Assembly (NCBI RefSeq): GCF_028993555.1
Contig: NZ_CP118611.1
Coordinates: 2,715,604-2,779,603, forward strand
Direction of reading: 5' to 3'
Length of the DNA stretch: 64,000 nucleotides
DNA from: Ensifer adhaerens
GTDB lineage: Bacteria; Pseudomonadota; Alphaproteobacteria; Rhizobiales; Rhizobiaceae
Position 1 is the stretch's first letter, and every line of letters starts with the position of its first letter. The position numbers were made by a program, and so were the translations under genes. Below, piece after piece: positions 45,643 through 54,952 of the stretch. Below the pieces are notes generated by a model. The model had not been told where the DNA came from. It made no database searches and saw only the letters and a program-made list of their open reading frames with translations.

Positions 45643-45708
45643 CTGCCCCTCATCCGCCTGCCGGCACCTTCTCCCCGCACGCGGGGAGAAGGTTAGGGTG
45701 AGGGGCAG
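45643..45708. repeat. RIME-like palindromic repeat
   Basis: Outer arms CTGCCCCTCA and TGAGGGGCAG enclose inner arms CCTTCTCCCCGC and GCGGGGAGAAGG. It is a complete copy of the element found in fragments at 34607-34746. As with the 28195 repeat, it stands directly after a binding-protein gene and before the permeases. Confidence 0.8.
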
Positions 45709-45743
45709 GCTGCCACTGGAGACGGTCGTACCCGCGCCGAAAA

Positions 45744-47042
45744 CTACGCCGCGATGAACTCGTTCCAGCGCTTGATCATGTAGCGGTCCTCGTCCATGAC
45801 CGAGTTCCAGCAGGCGACCTTGCCCATGCGCTCTTCGAACGAGCCGCCGTCGCGCACCGCGCCGGCCTTTTCCATCACCTTGCCCTCTGGCGAGAGGATG
45901 TCGCCCTTGGCGGGCTTGCCTTCGACCCAGAAGCCCCACTCGTCCTCGGACATGAAGCCCTTGGCCGTCTCCATGGCGGCGGAATAGTAGCCTTGGCGGT
46001 TGAGGTAGGCGCCGACCCAGCCCGACAGGTACCAGTTGATGTATTCATAGGCGGCGTCGAGCTGGGCGCCCTGAAGATGGGCGGCAAGGCCGAGGCCGCC
46101 ACCCCAGGCGCGGTAACCTTCCTTCAGCGGCTGGTACTTGCAGGCGATGCCCTTGGAGCGCACGGCCGCGACGGCGGGCGACCACATGGACTGGATGACG
46201 ACTTCGCCCGATGCCATCAGGTTGACGCTCTCATCGAAGGACTTCCAGAAGGCGCGGAACTGGCCGTCCTGCTTGGCCTTGATCAGGAAGTCGATCGTCT
46301 TGTCGATCTCGTCCGTGGTCATGTTGCCCTTGTCGACATACTTGATGTTACCCATCGCCTCCATGATCATCGCCGCATCCATGATGCCGATCGAGGGAAT
46401 GTTGAGGATCGCGGTCTTGCCCTTGAAGGCCGGGTCCATGATGTCGGCCCAGGTCGAGATTTCGCGGCCGACGAGATCGGGGCGGATGCCGAGCGTGTCG
46501 GCGTTGTAGATGGTCGGGATCAGCGTCATCCAGTCGGTCGGCGACTTGGCGAAGGTCTTGGCCCCCTGCGCCTCGACGAAGCCGACGGTGTGCGGCGCTG
46601 TCCCCTGCGCGACCACGCTTTCGGGCTTCAGCTTGCCGTCGATGAACAGCGGCACGATCTTGTCGAAGTACTTGATCTTCTTCACGTCCATCGGCTGCAT
46701 CACGCCGGCCGGGAAGACCTTCTTGGCAATCCAGTATTCGATGTCGGCGATGTCGTAGGAATCGGGCTGCGTCACCGCGCGCTGCGCGGCGGCGTCGGAA
46801 TCGGTCGCCGTCATCTCCAGCGTGATGCCGAGGTCTTGCTTGCACTTCTCGGCGATCGCATTGATGTTGGAAACGCCGGTGCCGAACTGCCGCAGCGTGA
46901 TCGGATTTTGCGCCCAGATCGTTGGGAAGCCGGTGATCACACCGGAGCCGGCGATCGCGCCGACGGCGGCAGCGCCGGTCTTGAGCAGCGAACGGCGTGT
47001 CAGGCCGCTCGCAGGTTTCTCGGTCTTGGTTTCAGTCGTCAT
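45744..47042 (-). CDS. ABC substrate-binding protein (polyamine/opine type, Tat signal)
   Basis: Periplasmic binding protein of 432 residues with a twin-Arg signal (LTRRSLLKTGAAAVGAIAGSG) and cleavage near IWAQN. The body shows the PotD/PotF-like opening LRQFGTGVSNI and PTIYNADTLGI, GYRAWGGGLGLAAH. Tat export suggests cytoplasmic folding first. Ligand cannot be read from sequence; the racemase in the operon points to a chiral amide or amino-acid derivative. Confidence 0.91.
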   Translation of the reverse strand: MTTETKTEKPASGLTRRSLLKTGAAAVGAIAGSGVITGFPTIWAQNPITLRQFGTGVSNINAIAEKCKQDLGITLEMTATDSDAAAQRAVTQPDSYDIADIEYWIAKKVFPAGVMQPMDVKKIKYFDKIVPLFIDGKLKPESVVAQGTAPHTVGFVEAQGAKTFAKSPTDWMTLIPTIYNADTLGIRPDLVGREISTWADIMDPAFKGKTAILNIPSIGIMDAAMIMEAMGNIKYVDKGNMTTDEIDKTIDFLIKAKQDGQFRAFWKSFDESVNLMASGEVVIQSMWSPAVAAVRSKGIACKYQPLKEGYRAWGGGLGLAAHLQGAQLDAAYEYINWYLSGWVGAYLNRQGYYSAAMETAKGFMSEDEWGFWVEGKPAKGDILSPEGKVMEKAGAVRDGGSFEERMGKVACWNSVMDEDRYMIKRWNEFIAA

Positions 47043-47075
47043 GTGCAGTTCCCCTTCTTGTGATGGTTGATTAGC

Positions 47076-48164
47076 TCATGCGGAAAGGCGGCCGAGGGGG
47101 ACGACGTCCTCCAGGGTCCAGCTCAGGGACACCGCGTCGCCGACCGCGACGGGCTTCCTGAAATAGTCGGCGTCGCTGACGATCACCGTGAAGTCGTCGC
47201 TGCCGGCGCCGATGGCGGTGAGCTTCACCGAGGCGCCGCGATATTCGATGTTGGAGACCACCGCCTGGAAGCCGAGGCCCTTCTCACTGGGTGGGGCGAG
47301 CCGCACGCGATCGGTGCGGATGCCGATGTCTATCGGCCGGCCCACCTCCTGGGCGATATCGCGCACCGCAAAGACCTGGCCCTCGGCGGTCTCCATTTCG
47401 ACGACGTTGTCGCTGATCGCCCGGACTTTTCCGGAGAGAACATTGTGGTCGCCCATGAAGCGGGCGACGAAGGCGGTGGCCGGCCGCTCGAACACCGTGC
47501 GGGGTGCTGCCGCCTGCTCGATCCGGCCGTTGTTCATGACGACGATCAGATCGGCGAGCGCCATTGCCTCTTCCTGGCTGTGCGTGACGTGCACGAAGGT
47601 GATGCCGAGCGTCTTCTGCAGCTTCTTCAGTTCGGCGCGCATGCGGATCTTCAGGAACGGGTCGAGTGCCGAGAGTGGCTCGTCGAGCAGCAGCGCCTCC
47701 GGCTCGGTGATCAGCGCGCGGGCAAGCGCCACGCGCTGCTGCTGGCCGCCGGAAAGCTGGGCCGGGCGCCTGGTGCCGTAGGCCTCCATCTGCATCAGCT
47801 TCAGCATGTCGAGCGCCTTGGCGCGGCGGGCGTCGCGGTCGACACCCTTCATCTTCAGGCTGAAGGCGACGTTGTCGATGAGGTCGAGATGCGGGAAGAG
47901 CGCATAGGACTGAAACATCATCGCCGTGCTGCGCCTGGCCGGCGGAAAATCGGTGACGACGACGTTGCCGAGCCGGAGATCGCCGGAGGAAATGCTCTCG
48001 TGGCCGGCGATCATGCGTAGCGTCGAGGTCTTGCCGCAGCCGGACGGGCCGAGGAAGCAGCAATAGCTGCCGGCGGGGATCTTCAGGCTGATGGAATGCA
48101 CGGCCGTGGTCGCGCCATACATCTTGGAAACGGAAACGATATCGATCTCTGCGGCTTTCGACAT
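47076..48164 (-). CDS. Polyamine/opine-type ABC ATPase (PotA-like)
   Basis: ATPase of 362 residues from ATG at 48164. Walker A GPSGCGKTST, Q-loop FQSYALFPHL, signature LSGGQQQR, Walker B LLLDEPLSALD and switch His VTHSQEEA are all intact; a TOBE domain occupies the last 110 residues. First gene of the operon ATPase-SBP-permease-permease-racemase. Confidence 0.93.
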   Translation of the reverse strand: MSKAAEIDIVSVSKMYGATTAVHSISLKIPAGSYCCFLGPSGCGKTSTLRMIAGHESISSGDLRLGNVVVTDFPPARRSTAMMFQSYALFPHLDLIDNVAFSLKMKGVDRDARRAKALDMLKLMQMEAYGTRRPAQLSGGQQQRVALARALITEPEALLLDEPLSALDPFLKIRMRAELKKLQKTLGITFVHVTHSQEEAMALADLIVVMNNGRIEQAAAPRTVFERPATAFVARFMGDHNVLSGKVRAISDNVVEMETAEGQVFAVRDIAQEVGRPIDIGIRTDRVRLAPPSEKGLGFQAVVSNIEYRGASVKLTAIGAGSDDFTVIVSDADYFRKPVAVGDAVSLSWTLEDVVPLGRLSA

Positions 48165-48333
48165 GAGGCGTTCTCCTTGCATCAGAGAAGAAGCATCAAT
48201 CGTGCCAAGTTTGATCGTCGTGCCTAAGACTATGTTTTATAGCGAGAATGGCCGTTTTGGGTGTCGAATGCGGTCGTCCACGGTTCAGGGCGACTGCCCA
48301 TGATTTGGGCTTTTCGTCGTCAATATGCGCAAA

Positions 48334-48349
48334 TTATTGTATACGATAA
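48334..48349. promoter_or_regulatory. Near-perfect palindrome, GntR-type operator candidate
   Basis: TTATTGTATACGATAA is symmetrical at 14 of 16 positions and contains the TGTATAC core seen in GntR/FadR-type operators. It lies 170 bases upstream of the racemase/ABC operon and 239 bases upstream of the phosphodiesterase gene. No GntR gene is present in the window. The rest of the 423-base gap 48165-48587 holds nothing I recognise. Confidence 0.45.
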
Positions 48350-48587
48350 CGTGAAATTTTGAGCACAACGACCGCGGCGCCTCCACCGGGGTGGGCAAGG
48401 GCGAATTTCGCGACCGATTGGCATTCCTGAAGGTGACGCTTTCATGGAGAAACTGAAAATCAGCTGAGAACGGCTGTTACCAAACTGACATGGCAGCTCC
48501 CTAAAGACTGCGGCCAACCACGGCGGAAGGGAGTTGCGCATTCTCCGACGCCAATGCCCGCAAGCCATCGTCGGAGGCCCGTTTCCC

Positions 48588-49430
48588 ATGAAGATCGTCC
48601 AGATCAGCGACACCCATCTCAGCCCCGCCAAAAGCCACTTCAACGGCAATTGGGAACCGGTTCGCGCCTGGATCGAGGACGTCGCACCCGACCTCGTCAT
48701 CCACACCGGCGACGTGACGATCGATGGTGCCGACCACGAAGACGACATCACCTTTTCGCTTGGCCTGCTCGGCCAGCTCTCGATGCCGGTTCTGACCGTG
48801 CCCGGCAATCACGATGTCGGCCATCTGCCGGGCTCGCACCAGCCGGTCGACCCGTTGCGGCTTGCCCGCTGGCGCGGCCTTGCCGGCCCCGACTACTGGG
48901 TTTCCGATCACGCCGGCTGGCGGCTGGTCGGTCTCAACAGCCTGCTCTTCGGCTTCGAGGACAAAGAGGAAGAAACGCAGTTCGCCTGGCTGGAAGAGCA
49001 GTTGCAGGGCCGTGACGGTCGCAAGGTTGCCGTCTTCGCCCATAAGCCGCTGTTCGTCGATGACCCCAACGAAGGCGACACCGGCTATTGGGGCATTCGC
49101 CCCCGCCAGCGCCAGCGCCTCTTCGATCTGTTTACGGCTTCGGACGTGGCACTGCATGCGACCGGCCACCTGCATTGGGCCTGGACCGGCGAACATGCCG
49201 GAATGTCGCTCGTCTGGGCGCCACCGACCTCCTTCATCATCGACACGCTGGAGCGGCCGATGCCCGGCGAGCGTCTGGTCGGCGCCGTCGTGCACGCGTT
49301 CACCGACAGCGACGTGTCCAGCGAAATCATCCGGGTTCCAGGGGTTGTCAACCACGTGCTCGATCCGATCGTCGAACAGGTCTATCCGCTCGCCGCCAAG
49401 AAGAAGATCCAGGTGGAGGCGGCGCAATGA
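48588..49430 (+). CDS. Calcineurin-like phosphodiesterase (CpdA/GlpQ-like fold)
   Basis: Cytosolic metallophosphoesterase of 280 residues from ATG at 48588. All five family motifs are present: QISDTHLS, HTGDVTIDG, VPGNHDVGH, FAHKPLF and ATGHLHWAW. No signal peptide, so it acts inside the cell. It is first in an operon with a Ugp-type importer and overlaps the ATPase start by ATGA, implying that it hydrolyses the imported compound, for example a phosphodiester such as a glycerophospho compound or cyclic nucleotide. Confidence 0.9.
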   Translation: MKIVQISDTHLSPAKSHFNGNWEPVRAWIEDVAPDLVIHTGDVTIDGADHEDDITFSLGLLGQLSMPVLTVPGNHDVGHLPGSHQPVDPLRLARWRGLAGPDYWVSDHAGWRLVGLNSLLFGFEDKEEETQFAWLEEQLQGRDGRKVAVFAHKPLFVDDPNEGDTGYWGIRPRQRQRLFDLFTASDVALHATGHLHWAWTGEHAGMSLVWAPPTSFIIDTLERPMPGERLVGAVVHAFTDSDVSSEIIRVPGVVNHVLDPIVEQVYPLAAKKKIQVEAAQ

Positions 49431-50593
49431 GCGTACTTTCGCTTCGCGCGATCACCAAGTCCTATGGCGGTAACGCCATCCTCAAAGGCGTCAGCCTTGA
49501 AGCCGAAGCGGGTGAGTTCATCGCGCTCGTCGGGCCTTCCGGCTGTGGCAAGAGTACGCTGTTGCGCATTGTTGCCGGTCTCGACCATGGCGACACCGGC
49601 GAGATCGTCATCGGCGGCAAGAACGTTGCACGCATGCCCGCGGCTGATCGCAACGTCGCGATGGTCTTCCAGTCCTATGCCCTCTATCCACATCTGACAG
49701 CGGGCCAGAACATCGCCGTGCCGCTTGCCATGCGGCGTCTGACGGCGATGCAGCGCTTGCCTGTCATCGGCAATCTTCTGCCCGGGCAAAAGCAGGTCCG
49801 AACCGATATCCAGCGTCAGGTCAAGGACATGGCGCTGGCGCTGAAGATTGATCATCTGCTCGACCGCAAGCCCGGCCAGATGTCCGGCGGCCAGCGCCAG
49901 CGCGTGGCGCTCGCCCGCGCCATGGTACGCCGCCCGGTCGTCTTCCTGATGGATGAGCCGCTCTCCAATCTCGACGCCAACCTGCGGGTGCATGCCCGCG
50001 GCGAGATCGTCGACCTTCATCGCCGTGCCAGCGTACCGACGCTCTACGTCACCCATGACCAGTCGGAAGCGCTGTCGATGGCCGACCGGGTCGCCGTGAT
50101 GATCGGCGGCAATCTCCTGCAACTGGCGGGCCCGAAGGACATCTACGACAACCCCGCCCATATCGAGGTCGCCCGCTTTCTCGGCCAGCCGAAAATCAAC
50201 GTGCTTGCGACCCGCACCGATGCTGCCAGCATCGTGCGCTTCGGCGATCTCGTGCTGCTGGCGAGACGGGGGCAGGCACCGGATCAGCCGGTGCAACTCG
50301 CCGTCCGTCCGGAATTCGTTCGCTTCCACCCGACAAGCACCAGCCGCCTGACCGCGCGGGTCGAGCGCATGGAGTTTCTCGGCTCGGAGGTGATCCTCCA
50401 TGCCCGTCTTGACGCGATCGGCGAAGTGATGACGTCGAAGGCGTCACCATCCGAGGCGGCCTCGCTCAGTCTTGGCCAGCCGGTCGACGTCGAGATCACG
50501 CCCGAGCGCGCGATGCTCTTCGGCCAGGACGGCTCGCGCCTTCAGGCCGAGCCGGTTGCGATTGCCGCCACGCTGGAGAAGGTCCATGGCTAG
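49427..50593 (+). CDS. Ugp/Mal-type ABC ATPase with helical-domain insertion
   Basis: ATPase of 388 residues (MsmX/UgpC class). Walker [11 protein letters not shown]-loop [10 protein letters not shown], signature MSGGQRQR, Walker [12 protein letters not shown], switch VTHDQSEA, C-terminal TOBE domain. Between the Q-loop and signature there is an extra stretch ([19 protein letters not shown]) of about 17 residues relative to UgpC/MalK. Translationally coupled to the phosphodiesterase gene. Confidence 0.93.
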   Translation: MSVLSLRAITKSYGGNAILKGVSLEAEAGEFIALVGPSGCGKSTLLRIVAGLDHGDTGEIVIGGKNVARMPAADRNVAMVFQSYALYPHLTAGQNIAVPLAMRRLTAMQRLPVIGNLLPGQKQVRTDIQRQVKDMALALKIDHLLDRKPGQMSGGQRQRVALARAMVRRPVVFLMDEPLSNLDANLRVHARGEIVDLHRRASVPTLYVTHDQSEALSMADRVAVMIGGNLLQLAGPKDIYDNPAHIEVARFLGQPKINVLATRTDAASIVRFGDLVLLARRGQAPDQPVQLAVRPEFVRFHPTSTSRLTARVERMEFLGSEVILHARLDAIGEVMTSKASPSEAASLSLGQPVDVEITPERAMLFGQDGSRLQAEPVAIAATLEKVHG

Positions 50594-51500
50594 CGTCGTG
50601 ACCTTCGAAGCCGTGACCGCCGAACCCGCGACGCGTGAGGCCCGCATCGCCTGGCTGCTGGCGCTGCCGGCGATCATCCTGCTCTTCCTCTTCATCCTGT
50701 TGCCCACGCTGGCAGTGATCGTGCTTGGCTTCACCGACTTCGAACTCGGCTACGGAAGTTTCCGCTTCGTCGGCTTCGAAAACTATGCCGAGCTCTTCTC
50801 TGACCGCACCTTCCGCCACTCGCTCTGGAATACCGCCGTCTATACCGTGATCGTCACTCCGGTCTCGATCGTGCTGGCGCTGGCGATCGCCATGCTGATC
50901 GAGGCAGAAACCAAGGGCCGCGCCTTCTTCCGCACCGTCTATTTCCTGCCGGTCGCCTCGCTGCTCGTCGCCATGGCGACCGTCTGGCAATTCCTCTTCC
51001 ATCCGACGATCGGCCCGATCAACAGCTTCCTCTCGCTTTTCGGCATTGCCGGCCCCAACTGGCTCGGCGCCTCCGGCACGGTGCTCTATGGCCTGTCGAT
51101 TATCGGCATCTGGCAATCGGTCGGCTTCAACATGGTGCTGTTTCTCGCCGGCCTCACCGCCATTCCGCGCGAACTCTATGCGGCGGCCGAGGTCGACGGC
51201 GCGAAATCCTGGTTCGACCGCTTTCGCCTCGTGACCTGGCCGATGCTCGGGCCGACGACACTCTTCGTCACCACCATCAGCATCATCAATTCGGTGAAGG
51301 TGTTCGAGACGGTGAAGACGCTGACCGAGGGCGGCCCGAACAAGGCGTCGGAGGTGCTGCTCTTCACCATCTACCAGGAGGGCTTCGTCTACCTGCGCGT
51401 CGGCTACGCCTCGGCCATGACCGTCGTCTTTCTCGCAATCCTCGTTGTCCTGATGTTCCTGCAGTACCGCGTGCTTGACCGGAAGGTGCACTACGCATGA
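50586..51500 (+). CDS. Ugp-type ABC permease (UgpA-like)
   Basis: Inner-membrane permease of 304 residues from ATG at 50586, overlapping the ATPase stop. Six helices; EAA loop ELYAAAEVDGAKSWFDRFRLVTWPMLGPTT near residue 200. Family of carbohydrate and glycerol-3-phosphate importers (CUT1). Confidence 0.93.
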   Translation: MASVVTFEAVTAEPATREARIAWLLALPAIILLFLFILLPTLAVIVLGFTDFELGYGSFRFVGFENYAELFSDRTFRHSLWNTAVYTVIVTPVSIVLALAIAMLIEAETKGRAFFRTVYFLPVASLLVAMATVWQFLFHPTIGPINSFLSLFGIAGPNWLGASGTVLYGLSIIGIWQSVGFNMVLFLAGLTAIPRELYAAAEVDGAKSWFDRFRLVTWPMLGPTTLFVTTISIINSVKVFETVKTLTEGGPNKASEVLLFTIYQEGFVYLRVGYASAMTVVFLAILVVLMFLQYRVLDRKVHYA

Positions 51501-52330
51501 CCAACACCCTCTCCGTCGCCCGCATCATCCGCCTTGCGGTGCTGTCCTTTGGCGCGCTGCTCTTTCTCGCGCCCTACATCTTCATGGTTTCGACCGCCGG
51601 CAAGGCGCAGAGCGAGATCTTCTCCTCGTCGCTGTCGCTGATCCCGCAGCAATGGTCCTACATCGAGAATTTTTCCAAGGCGCTGTCGCGCGTCTCGATG
51701 ACGACGCTGCTTTTCAACGGCGTCGTCGTCTGCGCGCTAATCTTCGTGATCCAGATCGTCGTTGCCATCCCTTGCGCCTACGCCATGGCGAAGCTGACGT
51801 TCCGGGCCGCCCGCGTCATGATGGTGCTGGTCATGCTCGGCCTCTTGGTGCCGATCCATGCGACGGCGCTGCCGATCTACGTCGCCTTCGACAGGCTCTC
51901 GGTCCTGAACAGCTATACCGCCCTGGTGGCGCCATTCTCGATCTCGGTGTTCGCGATCTTCCTGTTCCTGCAGTTTTTCCGCGCCATGCCCGACGATCTG
52001 ATTCACGCGGCAAGGCTCGATGGCATGTCGGAAGCCGGCATCGTCGCGCGCGTCATCGTGCCGAACGCCTGGCCGGCGATCACCGCCTTTGCGATCTTCT
52101 CGGTGGTTGCCCACTGGAACGATCTCTTCTGGCCGCTGATCGTCGTCACCAACCAGGACTACGCCACCCCGCCGCTCGGCCTGCTCTATTTCCGCGCAGC
52201 TGAAGCCGGCGACGACTACGGCGCGCTCATGGCGGCGACCCTCATCATCACCCTTCCCCTCGTGACCGCATTTCTGCTGGCGCAAAAGCGCTTCGTCGAG
52301 GGCATCACCATGACCGGTCTCAAAGGCTGA
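51497..52330 (+). CDS. Ugp-type ABC permease (UgpE-like)
   Basis: Second CUT1 permease, 277 residues, six helices; EAA loop DLIHAARLDGMSEAGIVARVIVPNAWPAI near residue 170. Start overlaps the first permease stop by ATGA. Confidence 0.93.
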   Translation: MTNTLSVARIIRLAVLSFGALLFLAPYIFMVSTAGKAQSEIFSSSLSLIPQQWSYIENFSKALSRVSMTTLLFNGVVVCALIFVIQIVVAIPCAYAMAKLTFRAARVMMVLVMLGLLVPIHATALPIYVAFDRLSVLNSYTALVAPFSISVFAIFLFLQFFRAMPDDLIHAARLDGMSEAGIVARVIVPNAWPAITAFAIFSVVAHWNDLFWPLIVVTNQDYATPPLGLLYFRAAEAGDDYGALMAATLIITLPLVTAFLLAQKRFVEGITMTGLKG

Positions 52331-52354
52331 ACGGTCCAACCTGGAGCGCAACCC

Positions 52355-53620
52355 ATGAAACATCTGAGACAGCTTTTCACCGCGGCTGCCGCATCGCTGA
52401 TGCTCGCCGCACCCGCCTATGCCGAGACCCAGCTGACTGTTCACTACCCTATGCCCGGCTTCTTCAAGGACGTGATGGACACGATCTCGAAGAAGTTCAT
52501 GGAAGAAAACCCGGATATCAAGATCACCTTCGCCAACCCATCGGCGACCTATGAGGAAGGCATCCAGACAATCATGCGTCAGGCCGGAACGGGCGAAATG
52601 CCCGATCTCACCTTCATCGGCCTTAATCGCCTGCGCATGGTCAACGAGCGCGATATCCCGGTCGACCTCGGCCCGTTCATCGCCAAGGACGGCAACATGG
52701 CCGAGCAGGGCTTTTCGGAGAACATCCTGAAGCTGGCCCAGGTGGGCGGCAAGCAGGTGGGCCTCGCCTTCGCCACCTCCAACCCGATCATGTATTACAA
52801 CGCCGATCTGGTGCGCAAAGCCGGCGGCGATCCGGAAAACCCGCCGAAGACCTGGGACGAGGTGATCGCGCTCGGGGGCAAGATCAAGGCGCTCGGCGAT
52901 GGCAACGAAGGCATCGACTTCCGCTGGCAGGGCGATGACTGGATGTTCTCCGCACTGCTGTTCGGCGCCGGCGGCGACATGCTGGCTGCTGACGAAAGCA
53001 AGGTGACCTTCAATGGCCCGGAGGGACAGAAGGCCGTCGAAGTGCTCGACCGCATGGTTAAGGAAGGTGGTCTGCCGGTCTTGACCAAGCAGGCTGGCGA
53101 ACAGGCCTTCGTTGCCGGCAAGATCGGCTTTGCCTTCCAGACGACGGGCGCGCTGCGCAACACGATCAAGAATGTCGGCGACAAGTTCGACCTGCGCACC
53201 GCCCACATTCCGCTGCTCGACCCGGCAAAGGGCAGGCTGCCGACCGGCGGCAATGCCGTCGTCATCCTGACCCGCGACGCTGAAAAGCAGGAAGCTGCCT
53301 GGAAGTTTGCGAAGTTCGCCGCCGGCCCCTATGGCGCCTCGGTCGTCGTTCCTGGCACCGGCTACGTGCCGAACAACGAACTCGCCGCCAAGTCGCCCGA
53401 CTATCTCGCCAACTTTTACAAGGAAAACCCGCTGTTCCGGGCCGGCCTCGAGCAGATGCCGCGCATGCGCCCGTGGTACGCCTTCCCGGGCAGCAACGGT
53501 GTGAAGGTGACGCAGACGATCGTCGAGAACCTCTCGCGCATCGTCGAGCAGACGGCGACGCCGAAGGAAGCGCTGGACGAGGCTGCCGCCGAGGTCGAAA
53601 GCCTGCTGCCGCGCAGCTGA
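52355..53620 (+). CDS. CUT1 ABC substrate-binding protein (UgpB-like)
   Basis: Periplasmic binding protein of 421 residues with a Sec signal ending APAYAE near residue 23. Contains TFIGLNRLRMVNE, YYNADLVRKAGGDPENPPKTWDEV and VVPGTGYVPNN, typical of the UgpB/CUT1 cluster. Last gene of the operon, followed by a terminator hairpin. Ligand unknown; UgpB relatives bind glycerol-3-phosphate and glycerophosphodiesters, which would suit the phosphodiesterase. Confidence 0.92.
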   Translation: MKHLRQLFTAAAASLMLAAPAYAETQLTVHYPMPGFFKDVMDTISKKFMEENPDIKITFANPSATYEEGIQTIMRQAGTGEMPDLTFIGLNRLRMVNERDIPVDLGPFIAKDGNMAEQGFSENILKLAQVGGKQVGLAFATSNPIMYYNADLVRKAGGDPENPPKTWDEVIALGGKIKALGDGNEGIDFRWQGDDWMFSALLFGAGGDMLAADESKVTFNGPEGQKAVEVLDRMVKEGGLPVLTKQAGEQAFVAGKIGFAFQTTGALRNTIKNVGDKFDLRTAHIPLLDPAKGRLPTGGNAVVILTRDAEKQEAAWKFAKFAAGPYGASVVVPGTGYVPNNELAAKSPDYLANFYKENPLFRAGLEQMPRMRPWYAFPGSNGVKVTQTIVENLSRIVEQTATPKEALDEAAAEVESLLPRS

Positions 53621-53642
53621 TCTGATCTTTTGTGACGTTTGT

Positions 53643-53677
53643 CGCCGCCCCGGAGGAAACTTCGCGGGCGGCGTTTT
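53643..53677 (+). terminator. Rho-independent terminator after the binding-protein gene
   Basis: CGCCGCCC / GGGCGGCG perfect 8-bp stem with a 15-base loop followed by TTTT, 22 bases after the stop codon at 53620. Confidence 0.8.
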
Positions 53678-53734
53678 CATGCCGGCGCGATGTCAGCAGG
53701 CGAGGAGAGCTTCTCCGATTGCCTGGTTTCAAGG

Positions 53735-54718
53735 CTAGAGATGCCGAACGGTCCCGCCGGGATAGAGCCGGCCGTCGAGCGTGAGATGACGGCAGCCGGA
53801 GGCATTCTCGGCCATGTCGAGCAGCAGCGCTGCGGCCGCCAAACCCATGTCGCCGTCGGGCATCGAGATCGTCGTCAGCGCCGGGCTCATCAGCCGTCCC
53901 AGTGCAATGCCGTCGAAGCCGGCGACCGAGACGTCGTCTGGCACCGACAGACCCTCGCGGCGCAGGGCCGCGATGACCCCGAGCGCGAGAAGATCATTGG
54001 AGGCGATGATCGCCGTTGGCCGATGGCGCGTAACGACGGCGTTAAGGTCGAGGTTTTCATAACCGTTGACAAAGGGGATTTCGACTGCTTCGGCCGGCGT
54101 TACGCCGGCGTCCCGCATCGCCACGCAATATCCCTCGTAGCGCAGGCGCGCCCGGTCGGAGGAATGGAAGTGGCCGGTAACGACGACAATGCGGCGGTGC
54201 CCATGTGCAAGGATATGGCGGGTCAGCTCGAAGCCGGCGCGATAATTGTCGACGGTGACGGCGGCGGCGAAACGGGCGACGGGCCGGTTGTTGAGAAGTA
54301 CCGTCGGCGGCAGTGCCGCCGAGAGCGCCTCGCTGGTACGGGCGTCGCAGAGCGTCAGGATCAGGCCGGTCGGGCGCTGTTCGAGCAACGAGCGCACGGC
54401 GCGGGCTTCCAGCGCCGGGTCGTAATTGGACTGGGCGATCAGAACGCCATGGTTGGCCGCCTGCAGCCGATGCTGGATGCCGGCAAGCGAGGCGGCAAAG
54501 ACCGGGTTGGTGACGCTCGGCACCAGTACGCCGACAACCGGCTGGTTGCGGTTGGTGGTGCGACCTGCAGCAGGTGGCGGCCGGTAACCAAGTTCGGCGG
54601 CTGCCCGGCGCACGCGTCGCACCATCTCGTCGCTGACCGGTCCTTCGCCGGTGAGCACGCGCGAGACAGTCGCCAGCGAGCAGCCGGCGTGAAAGGCGAT
54701 CTGTTGCAAGGTTGCCAT
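53735..54718 (-). CDS. LacI-family transcriptional regulator
   Basis: Regulator of 327 residues; HTH TLQQIAFHAGCSLATVSRVLTGEGPVSDEMVRRV, hinge and effector domain VVGVLVPSVTNPVFAASLAGI. It is convergent with the phosphodiesterase-ABC operon and divergent from the ribose-type operon at 54953, so either could be its target. A perfect palindrome stands 66 bases upstream of its start. Confidence 0.91.
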   Translation of the reverse strand: MATLQQIAFHAGCSLATVSRVLTGEGPVSDEMVRRVRRAAAELGYRPPPAAGRTTNRNQPVVGVLVPSVTNPVFAASLAGIQHRLQAANHGVLIAQSNYDPALEARAVRSLLEQRPTGLILTLCDARTSEALSAALPPTVLLNNRPVARFAAAVTVDNYRAGFELTRHILAHGHRRIVVVTGHFHSSDRARLRYEGYCVAMRDAGVTPAEAVEIPFVNGYENLDLNAVVTRHRPTAIIASNDLLALGVIAALRREGLSVPDDVSVAGFDGIALGRLMSPALTTISMPDGDMGLAAAALLLDMAENASGCRHLTLDGRLYPGGTVRHL

Positions 54719-54783
54719 GATGGCGCTCTAGCCGATCCTCGTGACAGGAGATTGAAGCAATTTATCGCCAATCCAATCGGCGA

Positions 54784-54803
54784 GCATGAATTATTATTCA
54801 TGC
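54784..54803. promoter_or_regulatory. Perfect 8+4+8 palindrome between regulator and polyol operon
   Basis: GCATGAAT and ATTCATGC form a perfect inverted repeat around TATT. The half-site TGAAT recurs just downstream (TGAATTATA). It sits in the 234-base gap between the LacI gene and the binding-protein gene. The TGAA/TTCA half-sites are closer to SorC/DeoR-type operators than to LacI sites, so the SorC regulator of the operon is the likelier binder. Confidence 0.6.
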
Positions 54804-54952
54804 AGTGAATTATATTGACAGAAGCTGAGTCGGTGGCTTTAATCGCAATCGTCGGAAGTCGAGGAGGAGTTCCGGCGAACTCATGCTTTCAGCGGCCGCA
54901 ACTAAGCGGTCCATCGGTTTTTTGGGAGGGGCTTCGGCCTCGAGGAGGACGC

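Noticed and set aside
49088..50593. Longer 501-residue version of the Ugp-type ATPase
   Set aside because: The extension is an out-of-frame reading of the phosphodiesterase gene; the ATGA-coupled start at 49427 gives a normal ATPase.
51737..53680. 647-codon minus-strand open frame opposite permease and binding-protein genes
   Set aside because: It covers two well-supported plus-strand genes; the translation is His/Arg/Asp-rich without domain motifs.
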